Assembly (NCBI GenBank): GCA_041591635.1
Contig: JBFHRO010000123.1
Span: 1 to 9,654 of the forward strand
From: JACKOD01 sp041591635
GTDB lineage: Bacteria > Pseudomonadota > Gammaproteobacteria > Pseudomonadales > Oleiphilaceae
DNA: 9,654 nt
Direction of reading: 5' to 3'
Both the position numbers and the translations under genes were made by a program. Under the pieces are notes generated by a model, which had not been told where the DNA came from, did no database searches, and worked only from the letters and a program-made list of their open reading frames with translations. This document shows positions 1-6,257 of the stretch, one piece after another. The first letter of the stretch is position 1; every line of letters begins with the position of its first letter.

Positions 1-38
1 ACGTTTTTTTATGCGCGTGTCTGCGAAGTGGGCAGGAA

Positions 39-79
39 TTGATCTAATCCAGGTTTTCGTGGGGTCTCTGGTGTAAACT
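39..79 (+). promoter_or_regulatory. Possible degenerate FNR/DNR-type promoter
   Basis: Positions 39-52 read TTGATCTAATCCAG. The left half-site (TTGAT) is perfect and the right half matches only two of five bases of ATCAA. A possible -10, TAAACT, lies at 74-79, which would put the start near 86 and the box centre about 40 bases upstream, the usual place for activation by an FNR-family protein. The spacing supports the call and the poor right half weakens it. If real, it would drive the Fe-S gene and norDEF under low oxygen or NO. Confidence 0.3.
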
Positions 80-112
80 GTCAGCAATAACCAAGCAAAA
101 GAGTGGGATTTG

Positions 113-1018
113 ATGTTGTCTCATGGCAGTCAAAGATTACTGACAAGAACCCTGTTTTTTATGCTGTTTATGCTGGCGCCGGTGTTGAATCTGTTCCGGT
201 TCGACTTGCCAACGGCCCAGTTTGTGGTACTGGGAGAGCATCTTAGTTTTGAGATGAGCACCCAGTGGCTGGCGCAGGCCGATGCGGTGGATGCCGGCGT
301 GCGCGTCTTGACCCGCTTCTTGTTGCCGCTGATCGCGCTGATCGCGACAGGAATATATGTTTTCTGGCGCTGGGGGCGCTTGTATTGCGGCTGGCTGTGC
401 CCGCACTTTTCGGTGGTAGAGACCATTAACGCCATGATGCTCAAGCACCTGGGACGGGTAAGTGTGTGGGAGCCCGTGTCAAATCCTTCGGCACGCGGCG
501 GGCTGTGGAGCTGGTTGGTGGTTGCCTTTGTGTGCGTCACTATTGCCTTCACCTGGGCGGTAGGATTGCTGTCGTACCTTGTGCCTCCCATACCTTTGTA
601 CAGCGATTTGCTGCACTTGAATCTGGGGACGGGACAAGCGATTTTCATTGCGGTGGCAACCGGAATCTTTACGCTCGATTTTTTGTTTGCGCGTCATTTG
701 TTTTGCAAGTACGGCTGTGCCTTTGGTGTGTTTCAGAGCCTGTTCTGGATGATGAATCCCAAGGCATTGGTAGTCGCTTTTGATACGAGTCGGGCCAAAG
801 CCTGTCAGGACTGTGATAAGGATTGCGAGGCGGCCTGTCCCATGCGGCTGAACGTGCGCAGTCACAAGCGGGCCAAGTTTACCTGCACCCAGTGCGGCGA
901 GTGCGTGACCGCCTGCTCGCGGGTGCAAGCGGATAACCCGGAAGGCACCCTCATTACCTGGCGGGAGGGCGAAAAAATCAAGCAGACAACCCTGATTCCC
1001 ATGGTAAACAAGCACTAA
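113..1018 (+). CDS. NapH/NosR-like membrane 4Fe-4S protein
   Basis: A 301-residue polytopic membrane protein, probably an electron carrier between the quinol pool and a redox partner. About four hydrophobic segments are visible, near residues 12-30, 65-85, 131-156 and 174-196. A CxxxCP motif (C92, C96) follows the second, and a related CxxxC (C198, C202, followed by Ala rather than Pro) follows the fourth. The C-terminal tail holds two ferredoxin-type [4Fe-4S] motifs: C231, C234, C238, C242 then Pro, and C258, C261, C264, C268. This is the architecture of NapH and of the NosR C-terminus. CcoG shares the motifs but is much longer, with an Ig-like C-terminal domain that is absent here. The ATG at 113 follows a GTGGG ribosome-binding stretch and is preferred to the TTG just before it. 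The gene lies 66 bases upstream of norD on the same strand, which suggests a role near NO reduction. That role is inferred; the family call is firm. Confidence 0.8.
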   Translation: MLSHGSQRLLTRTLFFMLFMLAPVLNLFRFDLPTAQFVVLGEHLSFEMSTQWLAQADAVDAGVRVLTRFLLPLIALIATGIYVFWRWGRLYCGWLCPHFSVVETINAMMLKHLGRVSVWEPVSNPSARGGLWSWLVVAFVCVTIAFTWAVGLLSYLVPPIPLYSDLLHLNLGTGQAIFIAVATGIFTLDFLFARHLFCKYGCAFGVFQSLFWMMNPKALVVAFDTSRAKACQDCDKDCEAACPMRLNVRSHKRAKFTCTQCGECVTACSRVQADNPEGTLITWREGEKIKQTTLIPMVNKH

Positions 1019-1084
1019 TGCCTGTATTTCGGGTGCTTGCCCCGGTCACCACGGCGGATCTGTACCACACATAGGGTAACGACA

Positions 1085-2908
1085 ATGGAAGAATACGTTG
1101 GCCTCAAATGGCACCAATACATCACTGGCAAGGCGCGTCAGGATTTTAGCGAACAGGCAGTGTCATTGGCCGAGCAGCGCTTTTCATTGGGAATCCTGTT
1201 TCGTGCCCTTGGCGGGGATGCGGGCCTCAAAATCGAGCCCGCGTCGCCGCGCGACTACTACACAAGGCGTAACTTCCTGCAGAAGATTGCAGGCTCCTAC
1301 CAGCAGGCAGAGTTGGCCTGGCGTGACGGGGAAACCTTGCGCTTGCCTGAGACCCTGGCCATTTTTCCTTCCCGGGCGTTGAATCGAGCCTTGTATCTGT
1401 GGTTAACCGCATTGGCAGCCCATCAGGGGCAACCCTATCAAAACTGGTTTGTCGACAATCAGGCCCTTACTCGCCGTGTGTTGCAGCAGTACGTGGGCCT
1501 TGACTGCATCTACAGGCAACTGGTTGAAGCCTTTATTCCCTTGCGTCCAGCGCCTGAGAGCCTTCCGGATGACGAGGCAGAGCAAGAGCGAGTCTTGCGT
1601 CGGGCTCTCGAAAATCCAGGCAGTGAAAGCCGTTTGCCACCCGCCGGGTTTGCGCCGGCGCCGGTGTTTCTGTGGTTGTATCCCACCGGGGATCGCAGCG
1701 CCGACGTGCAGACTATGGTGGGTGATGATCCTGACCAGTCGCACAACAGGTCAGGCAAAATGAAAAAGAAGCGCAAACAGGCCGAGCGAGTCGACAGCTA
1801 CGACAAAAACCAGGGCTTGATGATGTTTCGCCTGGAGAGTCTGTTTTCCTGGTCGGAATTCGTGCCCCTGGATCGGGCCGGCGATGACACCGATGAAGAC
1901 GAAGCCGAAAGCGTTGCAGACGACCTGGATGTGATCAGCTTGTCGCGGGATCGCAAGGCAGCGTCTTCAGCCATCAAGTTTGATCTGGATCTGCCGTCGG
2001 CGAGCCATGATGATCTGGTGCTGGGGGAGGGGATTCATTTGCCCGAGTGGGATTACCGGGCGCAACGCTTGCAGGCCGATCATTGCTGTTTGCTGCCAAT
2101 GATTGCCGACACGGCCGAGCCTGCTGAATTGCCCGCGCATTTGCGTGCCAGTGCCATCAAGCTGCGCCGTCAGTTCAGCAATCTCAAGCCGGTCAGGCAT
2201 TGGCTGAACCGTCAGCTCGACGGTGAGGAGGTCGATCTTGATGCCTGGCAGGATTTCGTTTCCCTGCGACAGCAAGGCGTACAAGTGGGTGATCCCCGTT
2301 TGTATCGGGTGTTTACCGCACAGGTGCGGGATTTGTCCTGTCTGGTGCTGGCCGATTTATCCTTGTCGACCGATAGCTACATCAACAACGAACGGCGGGT
2401 GATTGACGTGATTCAGGACAGCCTGCTGTTGCTGTCAGAAGCACTTGGTGCAACGGGTGATCGCTTTGCTGTGTACGGGTTTTCATCGCGTAAACGCAGT
2501 CACGTTCGCTTTAACGTGATCAAAAACTTCAATGAACACTACGGCGCAGCTATCCGGGGCCGGATTCAGGCGCTAAAGCCCGGGTACTACACACGCATGG
2601 GAGCCGCCATTCGGCAGGCCACCAAGGTATTGCGCAATGAACGCAGTCATCAGCGGGTACTGCTGCTGTTGACCGATGGCAAGCCCAATGATCTGGACCA
2701 GTACGAAGGGCGTTACGGCATTGAAGACACTCGAGTGGCGATTCTTGAAGCGAAGCAAGCCGGCTTGCAGCCTTTTTGCGTCACCATTGATCTGGAGGCC
2801 GATCAGTATTTGCCCTATCTGTTTGGCAACAACGCCTACGTGGTCATTCGTGACCCACAGCAACTGCCCAGTGAATTGCCGCGTTTGTATGTCAATCTGA
2901 CCCGTTAA
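1085..2908 (+). CDS. norD: NorD, nitric oxide reductase maturation protein
   Basis: A soluble 607-residue protein required to activate the NorCB nitric oxide reductase; family knowledge pairs it with the AAA+ ATPase NorQ/NirQ. The C-terminal third is a von Willebrand factor A domain with a complete metal-ion-dependent adhesion site: DLSLS (D424, S426, S428), T503 in YYTRMG and D531 in LLTDGKP. The N-terminal half is a NorD-specific region beginning EEYVGLKWHQYI. The middle has a basic patch (KMKKKRKQ near residue 225) followed by an acidic linker near 263-282. The ATG at 1085, eight bases after AGGG, is chosen over an upstream TTG at 1037 because the extra 16 residues do not look like family sequence, and 607 residues is close to the roughly 610 usual for pseudomonad NorD. 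No norQ lies next to it, so the ATPase partner must be encoded elsewhere. norE follows 20 bases downstream, probably in the same transcript. Confidence 0.93.
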   Translation: MEEYVGLKWHQYITGKARQDFSEQAVSLAEQRFSLGILFRALGGDAGLKIEPASPRDYYTRRNFLQKIAGSYQQAELAWRDGETLRLPETLAIFPSRALNRALYLWLTALAAHQGQPYQNWFVDNQALTRRVLQQYVGLDCIYRQLVEAFIPLRPAPESLPDDEAEQERVLRRALENPGSESRLPPAGFAPAPVFLWLYPTGDRSADVQTMVGDDPDQSHNRSGKMKKKRKQAERVDSYDKNQGLMMFRLESLFSWSEFVPLDRAGDDTDEDEAESVADDLDVISLSRDRKAASSAIKFDLDLPSASHDDLVLGEGIHLPEWDYRAQRLQADHCCLLPMIADTAEPAELPAHLRASAIKLRRQFSNLKPVRHWLNRQLDGEEVDLDAWQDFVSLRQQGVQVGDPRLYRVFTAQVRDLSCLVLADLSLSTDSYINNERRVIDVIQDSLLLLSEALGATGDRFAVYGFSSRKRSHVRFNVIKNFNEHYGAAIRGRIQALKPGYYTRMGAAIRQATKVLRNERSHQRVLLLLTDGKPNDLDQYEGRYGIEDTRVAILEAKQAGLQPFCVTIDLEADQYLPYLFGNNAYVVIRDPQQLPSELPRLYVNLTR

Positions 2909-2928
2909 CACGTTGCGAGTGATGCATC

Positions 2929-3528
2929 ATGACCTTAGCCTCGACTGTCCCCCCATCTGCGGATTCCCCGGCCGCGCAGCCGTTGCCGGGTGATCTCGCC
3001 ATCTGGTTTTTCATTCTGGCCGAGTTAACGGTATTTGCTCTGCTGTTTGCGGTGTTTACCGTGGCAAGGCTGCTCGATCCCGAGATGTTTGCCGCAGGAC
3101 AGGCCATGGTGCATCCCGTGGCCGGTGTGATTAACACCCTTGCTCTGATCACCAGCAGCTATGTGGTGGCGCTGGGTGTGCTTGCGGCCGAACGCGGGCA
3201 GCTGCGGCGCTGCGGTATGGCCCTTTGCGGTGCCATCGCGGTGGCGCTCATTTATGTTGTGACCAAAGGCTGGGAATACCAGCAGCTGACCAGTGCCGGC
3301 TTTGGGTTGAGTACCAACACCTATTTCACTCTGTATTTCTTTATCACCTTTTTTCATTTCATGCATGTGCTGATGGGCATGATCATTCTGGCCTATATCG
3401 CCAACAAATGCCTCAAACAGCGATATGAGAAGGGGGAGCTCGCAGGAATCGAGTCAGGCGCCGTGTACTGGCACATGGTCGATATGGTGTGGGTGGTTCT
3501 GTTTCCGCTGGTGTATGTAATTCATTGA
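2929..3528 (+). CDS. norE: NorE, cytochrome oxidase subunit III-like protein
   Basis: A 199-residue integral membrane protein of the haem-copper oxidase subunit III family. Five hydrophobic helices are visible near residues 22-48, 62-86, 96-113, 131-158 and 177-198, the five-helix form typical of NorE, rather than the seven helices of many oxidase subunits III. Family landmarks are FILAELTVF in helix 1, FFHFMHVLMGM with H143 and H146 in helix 4, and YWHMVDMVWVVLFPLVYV with H182 in helix 5. NorE is not part of purified NorCB but supports full NO reductase activity in other denitrifiers. The start at 2929 has a weak ribosome-binding site (GCGAG), so translation may be partly coupled to norD, which ends 20 bases earlier. 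norF begins 10 bases after its stop. Subunit III of a terminal oxidase is the alternative, but the norD-norE-norF order makes NorE far more likely. Confidence 0.9.
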   Translation: MTLASTVPPSADSPAAQPLPGDLAIWFFILAELTVFALLFAVFTVARLLDPEMFAAGQAMVHPVAGVINTLALITSSYVVALGVLAAERGQLRRCGMALCGAIAVALIYVVTKGWEYQQLTSAGFGLSTNTYFTLYFFITFFHFMHVLMGMIILAYIANKCLKQRYEKGELAGIESGAVYWHMVDMVWVVLFPLVYVIH

Positions 3529-3538
3529 GGAGTGGGTA

Positions 3539-3784
3539 ATGGTCAGGTTGACAGTCAGTTGGCTCTATCTCGTTGTGCTTACCCTGCTTTCAGTGGCGCT
3601 TGTCGGCAGTGGCTGGCCCGCCGACAAGGTTTTGATGCTGGCTTTGCTGATGGTGGTGATGAAAAACCAGGTGATCGTGGATGTTTTCATGGGGCTAAAA
3701 GGCGGCCCCGCGCTCTGGCGAGGCCTGCTGGGTGGCTACACGCTGGTGATTGCCGTGTTTGTGGTCGCGTTGAACCTGCTCTGA
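3539..3784 (+). CDS. norF: NorF, small membrane protein
   Basis: An 81-residue, highly hydrophobic protein with three predicted membrane helices (about residues 6-25, 30-45 and 60-80). It resembles the short prokaryotic cytochrome c oxidase subunit IV family to which NorF belongs. The central KNQVIVDVFMGLKGG, between helices 2 and 3, is a typical family stretch. A strong ribosome-binding site, GAGGAG at 3527-3532, overlaps the norE stop codon and sits six bases before the ATG, indicating translational coupling with norE. NorF is thought to help NorE in NO reductase function; its exact job is not settled. It is the last gene of this rightward run and meets narL head-on after only 17 bases, with no recognisable terminator between. 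Confidence 0.85.
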   Translation: MVRLTVSWLYLVVLTLLSVALVGSGWPADKVLMLALLMVVMKNQVIVDVFMGLKGGPALWRGLLGGYTLVIAVFVVALNLL

Positions 3785-3801
3785 TATTGCGCCATGGCAA
3801 G

Positions 3802-4506
3802 TTATTCGCCTTCTGTCAGGGTTTCTATCTCGAGGTGCTCGCTCGCCCACACGGCAGCTTCAACCCTCGAGTTCACTCCCAGTTTTTTCAGGATGTTTTT
3901 TATATGAACCTTCACGGTGCCCTCGGCAATCAGCAGCTTGCGTCCAATGACCTTGTTGCTGTCGCCGTGCACAACAAGGCTCAGGATATCCTTTTCCCGG
4001 CTGCTGAGTTCTGCCCCTCCGGTTGCCTGGCGAACGCGGGTTTTCTGCAGGGCTTTGGCCAGCACGCCAACCAGGGGGCGAGAGATAACCATTTGATGTT
4101 TCATGCTTTGCTTCAAATGCATCATCAGTTCATGTGGCTCGGAACTTTTAAGAAGATACCCGTCCGCCCCTGCACGAATGGCAGTGAGTACGTCTTCTTC
4201 CTGTGTGGAGGCGGTAAAGACAATGACTTTCGTGCGAGCAGCAATGCTGCGCAGAATGCGAAGTGTCTCCATGCCAGGCATGTCTGATATGTTGAAATCC
4301 AGCAGGATAATATCGGGTTTGTGTTCGTTGGCCAGTGCAATGGCCTGATGACCCTTGCTGGTACTGCCAACCACGATGAAGCCGGGTTGGTCGCCCAGCA
4401 GTGCTTCAATGCCTTGACGCACTACCGGGTGATCGTCAAGCAGCAGCAAAGAGCAGGGGTTGAGCGGCAAGGTATCCTGCCTGTCGTACAGCGACAAACT
4501 GTTCAT
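3802..4506 (-). CDS. narL: NarL, nitrate/nitrite response regulator
   Basis: A 234-residue two-component response regulator of the NarL/FixJ (LuxR-type) class that activates nar genes when phosphorylated by a nitrate sensor such as NarX. The receiver domain (about residues 18-135) has the acidic pair D24-D25, phospho-acceptor D70 in IILLDFN, T98 in VIVFTAS and K120 in GYLLK. The C-terminal helix-turn-helix (about 166-226) reads LSSREKDIL, then GTVKVHIKNILKKL, then SRVEAAVWA, very close to E. coli NarL. The N-terminus is about 17 residues longer than E. coli NarL, so a slightly later start is possible, although the ATG at 4506 is the only obvious one; a GAGG lies about ten bases before it. No narX is present upstream or downstream, unlike the usual narXL operon. 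It is divergent from narK1 and convergent with norF. NarP or another NarL-family paralogue is the main alternative. Confidence 0.9.
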   Translation of the reverse strand: MNSLSLYDRQDTLPLNPCSLLLLDDHPVVRQGIEALLGDQPGFIVVGSTSKGHQAIALANEHKPDIILLDFNISDMPGMETLRILRSIAARTKVIVFTASTQEEDVLTAIRAGADGYLLKSSEPHELMMHLKQSMKHQMVISRPLVGVLAKALQKTRVRQATGGAELSSREKDILSLVVHGDSNKVIGRKLLIAEGTVKVHIKNILKKLGVNSRVEAAVWASEHLEIETLTEGE

Positions 4507-4580
4507 CCTGAGTGCGCCTCACTTTGGGTTGTGACAGTGCCGCAGGAGTGCGCGATGGTTGGATGTATGTGTTCCGACGC

Positions 4581-4598
4581 TACCAGTATTGATTGGTA
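4581..4598. repeat. Inverted repeat, possible NarL site
   Basis: TACCAGTATTGATTGGTA has arms TACCA and TGGTA around eight bases. On the minus strand, 4592-4598 reads TACCAAT, a full match to the NarL heptamer TACYNMT; 4581-4587 reads TACCAGT, matching six of seven. The spacing between heptamers is four bases, not the two of the classical 7-2-7 NarL arrangement. It lies 75-92 bases before the narL start codon, so it could serve autoregulation. About one chance heptamer match is expected in a region of this size. Confidence 0.3.
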
Positions 4599-4694
4599 AT
4601 TAGATCGTGGATGCAGAGTGGGCTGACATTTTGGGCAATACATATCAATTTGACACCAAAGTTTGTGTGGTTTTGTGGCTTTTTCAAGGGGTGG

Positions 4695-4809
4695 TACCTC
4701 CATTAAACCATAGTTTGCATTTTAATGCATTTGTGTGTTTGTTTATTTATATAAAGCCCACGTATATCAGTATGTTAGTGTTGTTTTTTGATGTGCCTAA
4801 TTGGAGGTA
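4695..4809. repeat. Separated inverted repeat TACCTCCA / TGGAGGTA
   Basis: TACCTCCA at 4695-4702 and TGGAGGTA at 4802-4809 are perfect 8-base inverted copies with 99 bases between them. Each contains TACCTCC, six of seven bases of the NarL heptamer. The first overlaps GGTGGTACC, giving back-to-back half-sites. They could be paired operator sites bracketing an AT-rich, bendable segment upstream of the narK1 FNR box. Only the repeat itself is directly seen; the function is inferred. Confidence 0.3.
4716..4729. repeat. 14-base palindrome TGCATTTTAATGCA
   Basis: Two perfect 6-base arms (TGCATT and AATGCA) are separated by TT. It lies in the AT-rich part of the narL-narK1 gap, about 130 bases upstream of the FNR box centre. 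It matches no operator that I can name and could be a regulator site or a chance product of AT-rich DNA. Confidence 0.3.
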
Positions 4810-4846
4810 TGTGAATAAAGCCTGAGCAAATTGGCCGGCCCTTTTG

Positions 4847-4860
4847 TTGATGTTGGTCAA
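4847..4860 (+). promoter_or_regulatory. FNR/ANR/DNR box of narK1
   Basis: TTGATGTTGGTCAA fits the FNR-family consensus TTGAT-N4-ATCAA at nine of ten defined bases, with both outer TTGA and TCAA arms perfect. Its centre is at 4853.5, so a start near 4895 would place it close to -41.5, the class II activating position. It is the best-supported regulatory site here and implies that narK1 onward is switched on by an oxygen-sensing (FNR/ANR) or NO-sensing (DNR) regulator; these share the consensus and cannot be told apart by sequence. Confidence 0.85.
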
Positions 4861-4883
4861 CCATGCGACCGGTCTTAAAACAG

Positions 4884-4889
4884 TACCTT
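4884..4889 (+). promoter_or_regulatory. Possible -10 element of narK1 promoter
   Basis: TACCTT lies where a -10 hexamer is expected below the FNR-type box, about 33 bases from the box centre to the hexamer centre. It matches TATAAT at only three or four positions, which is common at activator-dependent promoters. Transcription would begin near 4895-4896, leaving a leader of about 28 bases before the narK1 ATG at 4923. Confidence 0.4.
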
Positions 4890-4922
4890 GCACCTCAGAA
4901 TTGTATTTTTGGGAGTGCGGGG

Positions 4923-6218
4923 ATGTCTCAGCCCGATTCGGTAATGCAAAATCCGATGGTTACGCCGCGAAAGCAATGGACCACGCTGGCGATCAGTACA
5001 TTGGCTTTTGCGTTCAATTTTGCGGTTTGGACGATGTTTTCGATCATCGGTATCCGCATCAAGCAGGAACTCAATCTCAGTGATACCGAGTTCGGTATTC
5101 TGGTGGCCACCCCCATTCTCACCGGTGCCCTTTCCCGCTTGCCCCTGGGTCTGCTGACCGACCGGTTTGGCGGACGTATCGTCTTTTTTATCCAGATGCT
5201 GTTTGTCGCCGTTCCTACCTACGGCCTGGCATTCGCGACCCAGTACTGGCAGTACCTGGTCATAGGTTTGTTTGTCGGCCTGGCCGGCGGCTCCTTCGCC
5301 ATTGGTATCGCCTATACCTCTGCCTGGTTTGACAAGAGTCGCCAAGGCCTTGCCATGGGGATTTTTGGTGCCGGCAATGCGGGAGCGGCCATTACCAACC
5401 TTGTGGCTCCCATGATCGTAGTGGCGCTGGGCTGGCGCATGGTGCCCGAGATCTACTCGATCACCATGCTCTGTATGGCCATTGTTTTCTGGCTCACTAC
5501 CTCCAACGACCCCAAACACACGCAGCGCAAGGCCAGCGGCAAGTTTCCTACCATGGCCGAGCAATTGGCTCCGCTCAAGAAAATGCAAGTCTGGCGTTTC
5601 GGTCTTTACTACTACTTCGTGTTTGGCGGGTTCGTGGCGTTGGCGCTGTGGCTGCCCAAGTATTACGTCAGCGAATACAGTCTCGATTTAAAAACGGCTT
5701 CGCTTATTACCATGATATTCACGCTTCCATCCGGGGTTATTCGTGCCCTTGGCGGTTGGCTGTCAGACAAGTATGGCGGTCGTGCCGTCAACTGGGCGGT
5801 GTTCTGGGTGAGCCTTGTCTGTCTGTTTTTCCTTTCCTATCCGCAAACCACCTTGACCGTGCACGGCATCAACGGTGATATCAATTTCAATATAGGGCTC
5901 AATGTCTGGGTGTTTACTGTGCTGGTGTTCATTGTCGGCATCGCACAGGGCATCGGCAAGGCCAGTGTGTATCGCATCATTCATGATTACTACCCCAATC
6001 ACATGGGTGCCGTGGGCGGTATCGTGGGGGTGATTGGCGGCCTGGGCGGGTTCACCTTGCCCATTATTTTTGGTGTGGTGTCGGATCTTTTCGGAGTTCG
6101 CAGCTCCTGTTTCATGGTTCTTTATGGCGTATTGGTGGCCTGCATGATCTGGATGAATTATGCCATCAAGCAGCTCAGGCGCGAGCAAGGTCTGGAGTTG
6201 CCAGCCAGTCAGCTTTAG
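4923..6218 (+). CDS. narK1: NarK1, type I nitrate transporter (MFS)
   Basis: A 431-residue inner-membrane transporter of the nitrate/nitrite porter family in the major facilitator superfamily. Type I members such as this are thought to import nitrate with protons. Twelve hydrophobic segments can be drawn. Both family signatures are present: GLAGGSFAIGIAYTSAWF then GIFGAGNAGAA (residues 119-155), and GIAQGIGKASVYRIIHDYYP (339-358) followed by a Gly-rich helix. Substrate-site arginines are likely R72 in SRLPLG and R274 in IRALGGWLSDKYGG. The start is placed at 4923, seven bases after GGGAG. The in-frame ATG at 4863 would add 20 unmatched residues and lies only three bases past the FNR box, upstream of the predicted transcription start. 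The resulting length equals that of Pseudomonas aeruginosa NarK1 as I recall it. It is the first gene of the narK1-narK2-narG operon, with narK2 starting 39 bases downstream. Confidence 0.92.
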   Translation: MSQPDSVMQNPMVTPRKQWTTLAISTLAFAFNFAVWTMFSIIGIRIKQELNLSDTEFGILVATPILTGALSRLPLGLLTDRFGGRIVFFIQMLFVAVPTYGLAFATQYWQYLVIGLFVGLAGGSFAIGIAYTSAWFDKSRQGLAMGIFGAGNAGAAITNLVAPMIVVALGWRMVPEIYSITMLCMAIVFWLTTSNDPKHTQRKASGKFPTMAEQLAPLKKMQVWRFGLYYYFVFGGFVALALWLPKYYVSEYSLDLKTASLITMIFTLPSGVIRALGGWLSDKYGGRAVNWAVFWVSLVCLFFLSYPQTTLTVHGINGDINFNIGLNVWVFTVLVFIVGIAQGIGKASVYRIIHDYYPNHMGAVGGIVGVIGGLGGFTLPIIFGVVSDLFGVRSSCFMVLYGVLVACMIWMNYAIKQLRREQGLELPASQL

Positions 6219-6257
6219 TAGTGGTAATAGTTTTATAAACCTCGGTGGAGAGTACTT

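Larger units (their letters stand above)
4507..4922. other. narL-narK1 divergent regulatory region
   Basis: This 416-base gap holds no convincing gene. It is visibly more AT-rich than its flanks from about 4640 to 4850. It contains the FNR-type box at 4847-4860, an inverted repeat at 4581-4598, an 8-base inverted pair at 4695-4702 and 4802-4809, and a 14-base palindrome at 4716-4729. A lone TTGACA at 4650-4655 has no good -10 at 17 bases. It must hold the narK1 promoter on the right and the narL promoter on the left; no good narL promoter could be picked by eye. Confidence 0.75.

Noticed and set aside
4..10. Terminator tail (seven T) of an upstream gene
   Set aside because: A T-run alone is visible; any stem would lie outside the window.
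1037..1084. TTG start extending norD by 16 residues
   Set aside because: The extension lacks family resemblance and the ATG at 1085 has a usable AGGG ribosome-binding site.
3532..4287. Long open frame on the + strand (251 codons) across norF and antisense to narL
   Set aside because: It overlaps norF in another frame and lies opposite clear narL coding sequence; the protein has no recognisable domain.
4635..4648. Minus-strand FNR box for narL (TTGATATGTATTGC)
   Set aside because: Only the first half-site matches; the nearest -10-like TCTAAT is not at the expected distance.
4650..4678. Housekeeping sigma-70 promoter from the perfect TTGACA at 4650
   Set aside because: The sequence 17 bases downstream is TTTTGTGG-like with no acceptable -10.
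4607..4825. 72-codon frame starting with GTG in the narL-narK1 gap
   Set aside because: No good ribosome-binding site, low-complexity AT-driven composition, no familiar motif, and it covers the likely regulatory DNA.
4863..4922. Upstream ATG start for narK1
   Set aside because: It lies right after the FNR box and before the predicted transcription start; the extra residues do not resemble NarK1 N-termini, and the later ATG has a better ribosome-binding site.
4875..5588. 237-codon minus-strand frame opposite narK1
   Set aside because: It covers NarK1 signature 1 on the other strand and looks like a shadow, rich in Gly, His, Arg and Gln.
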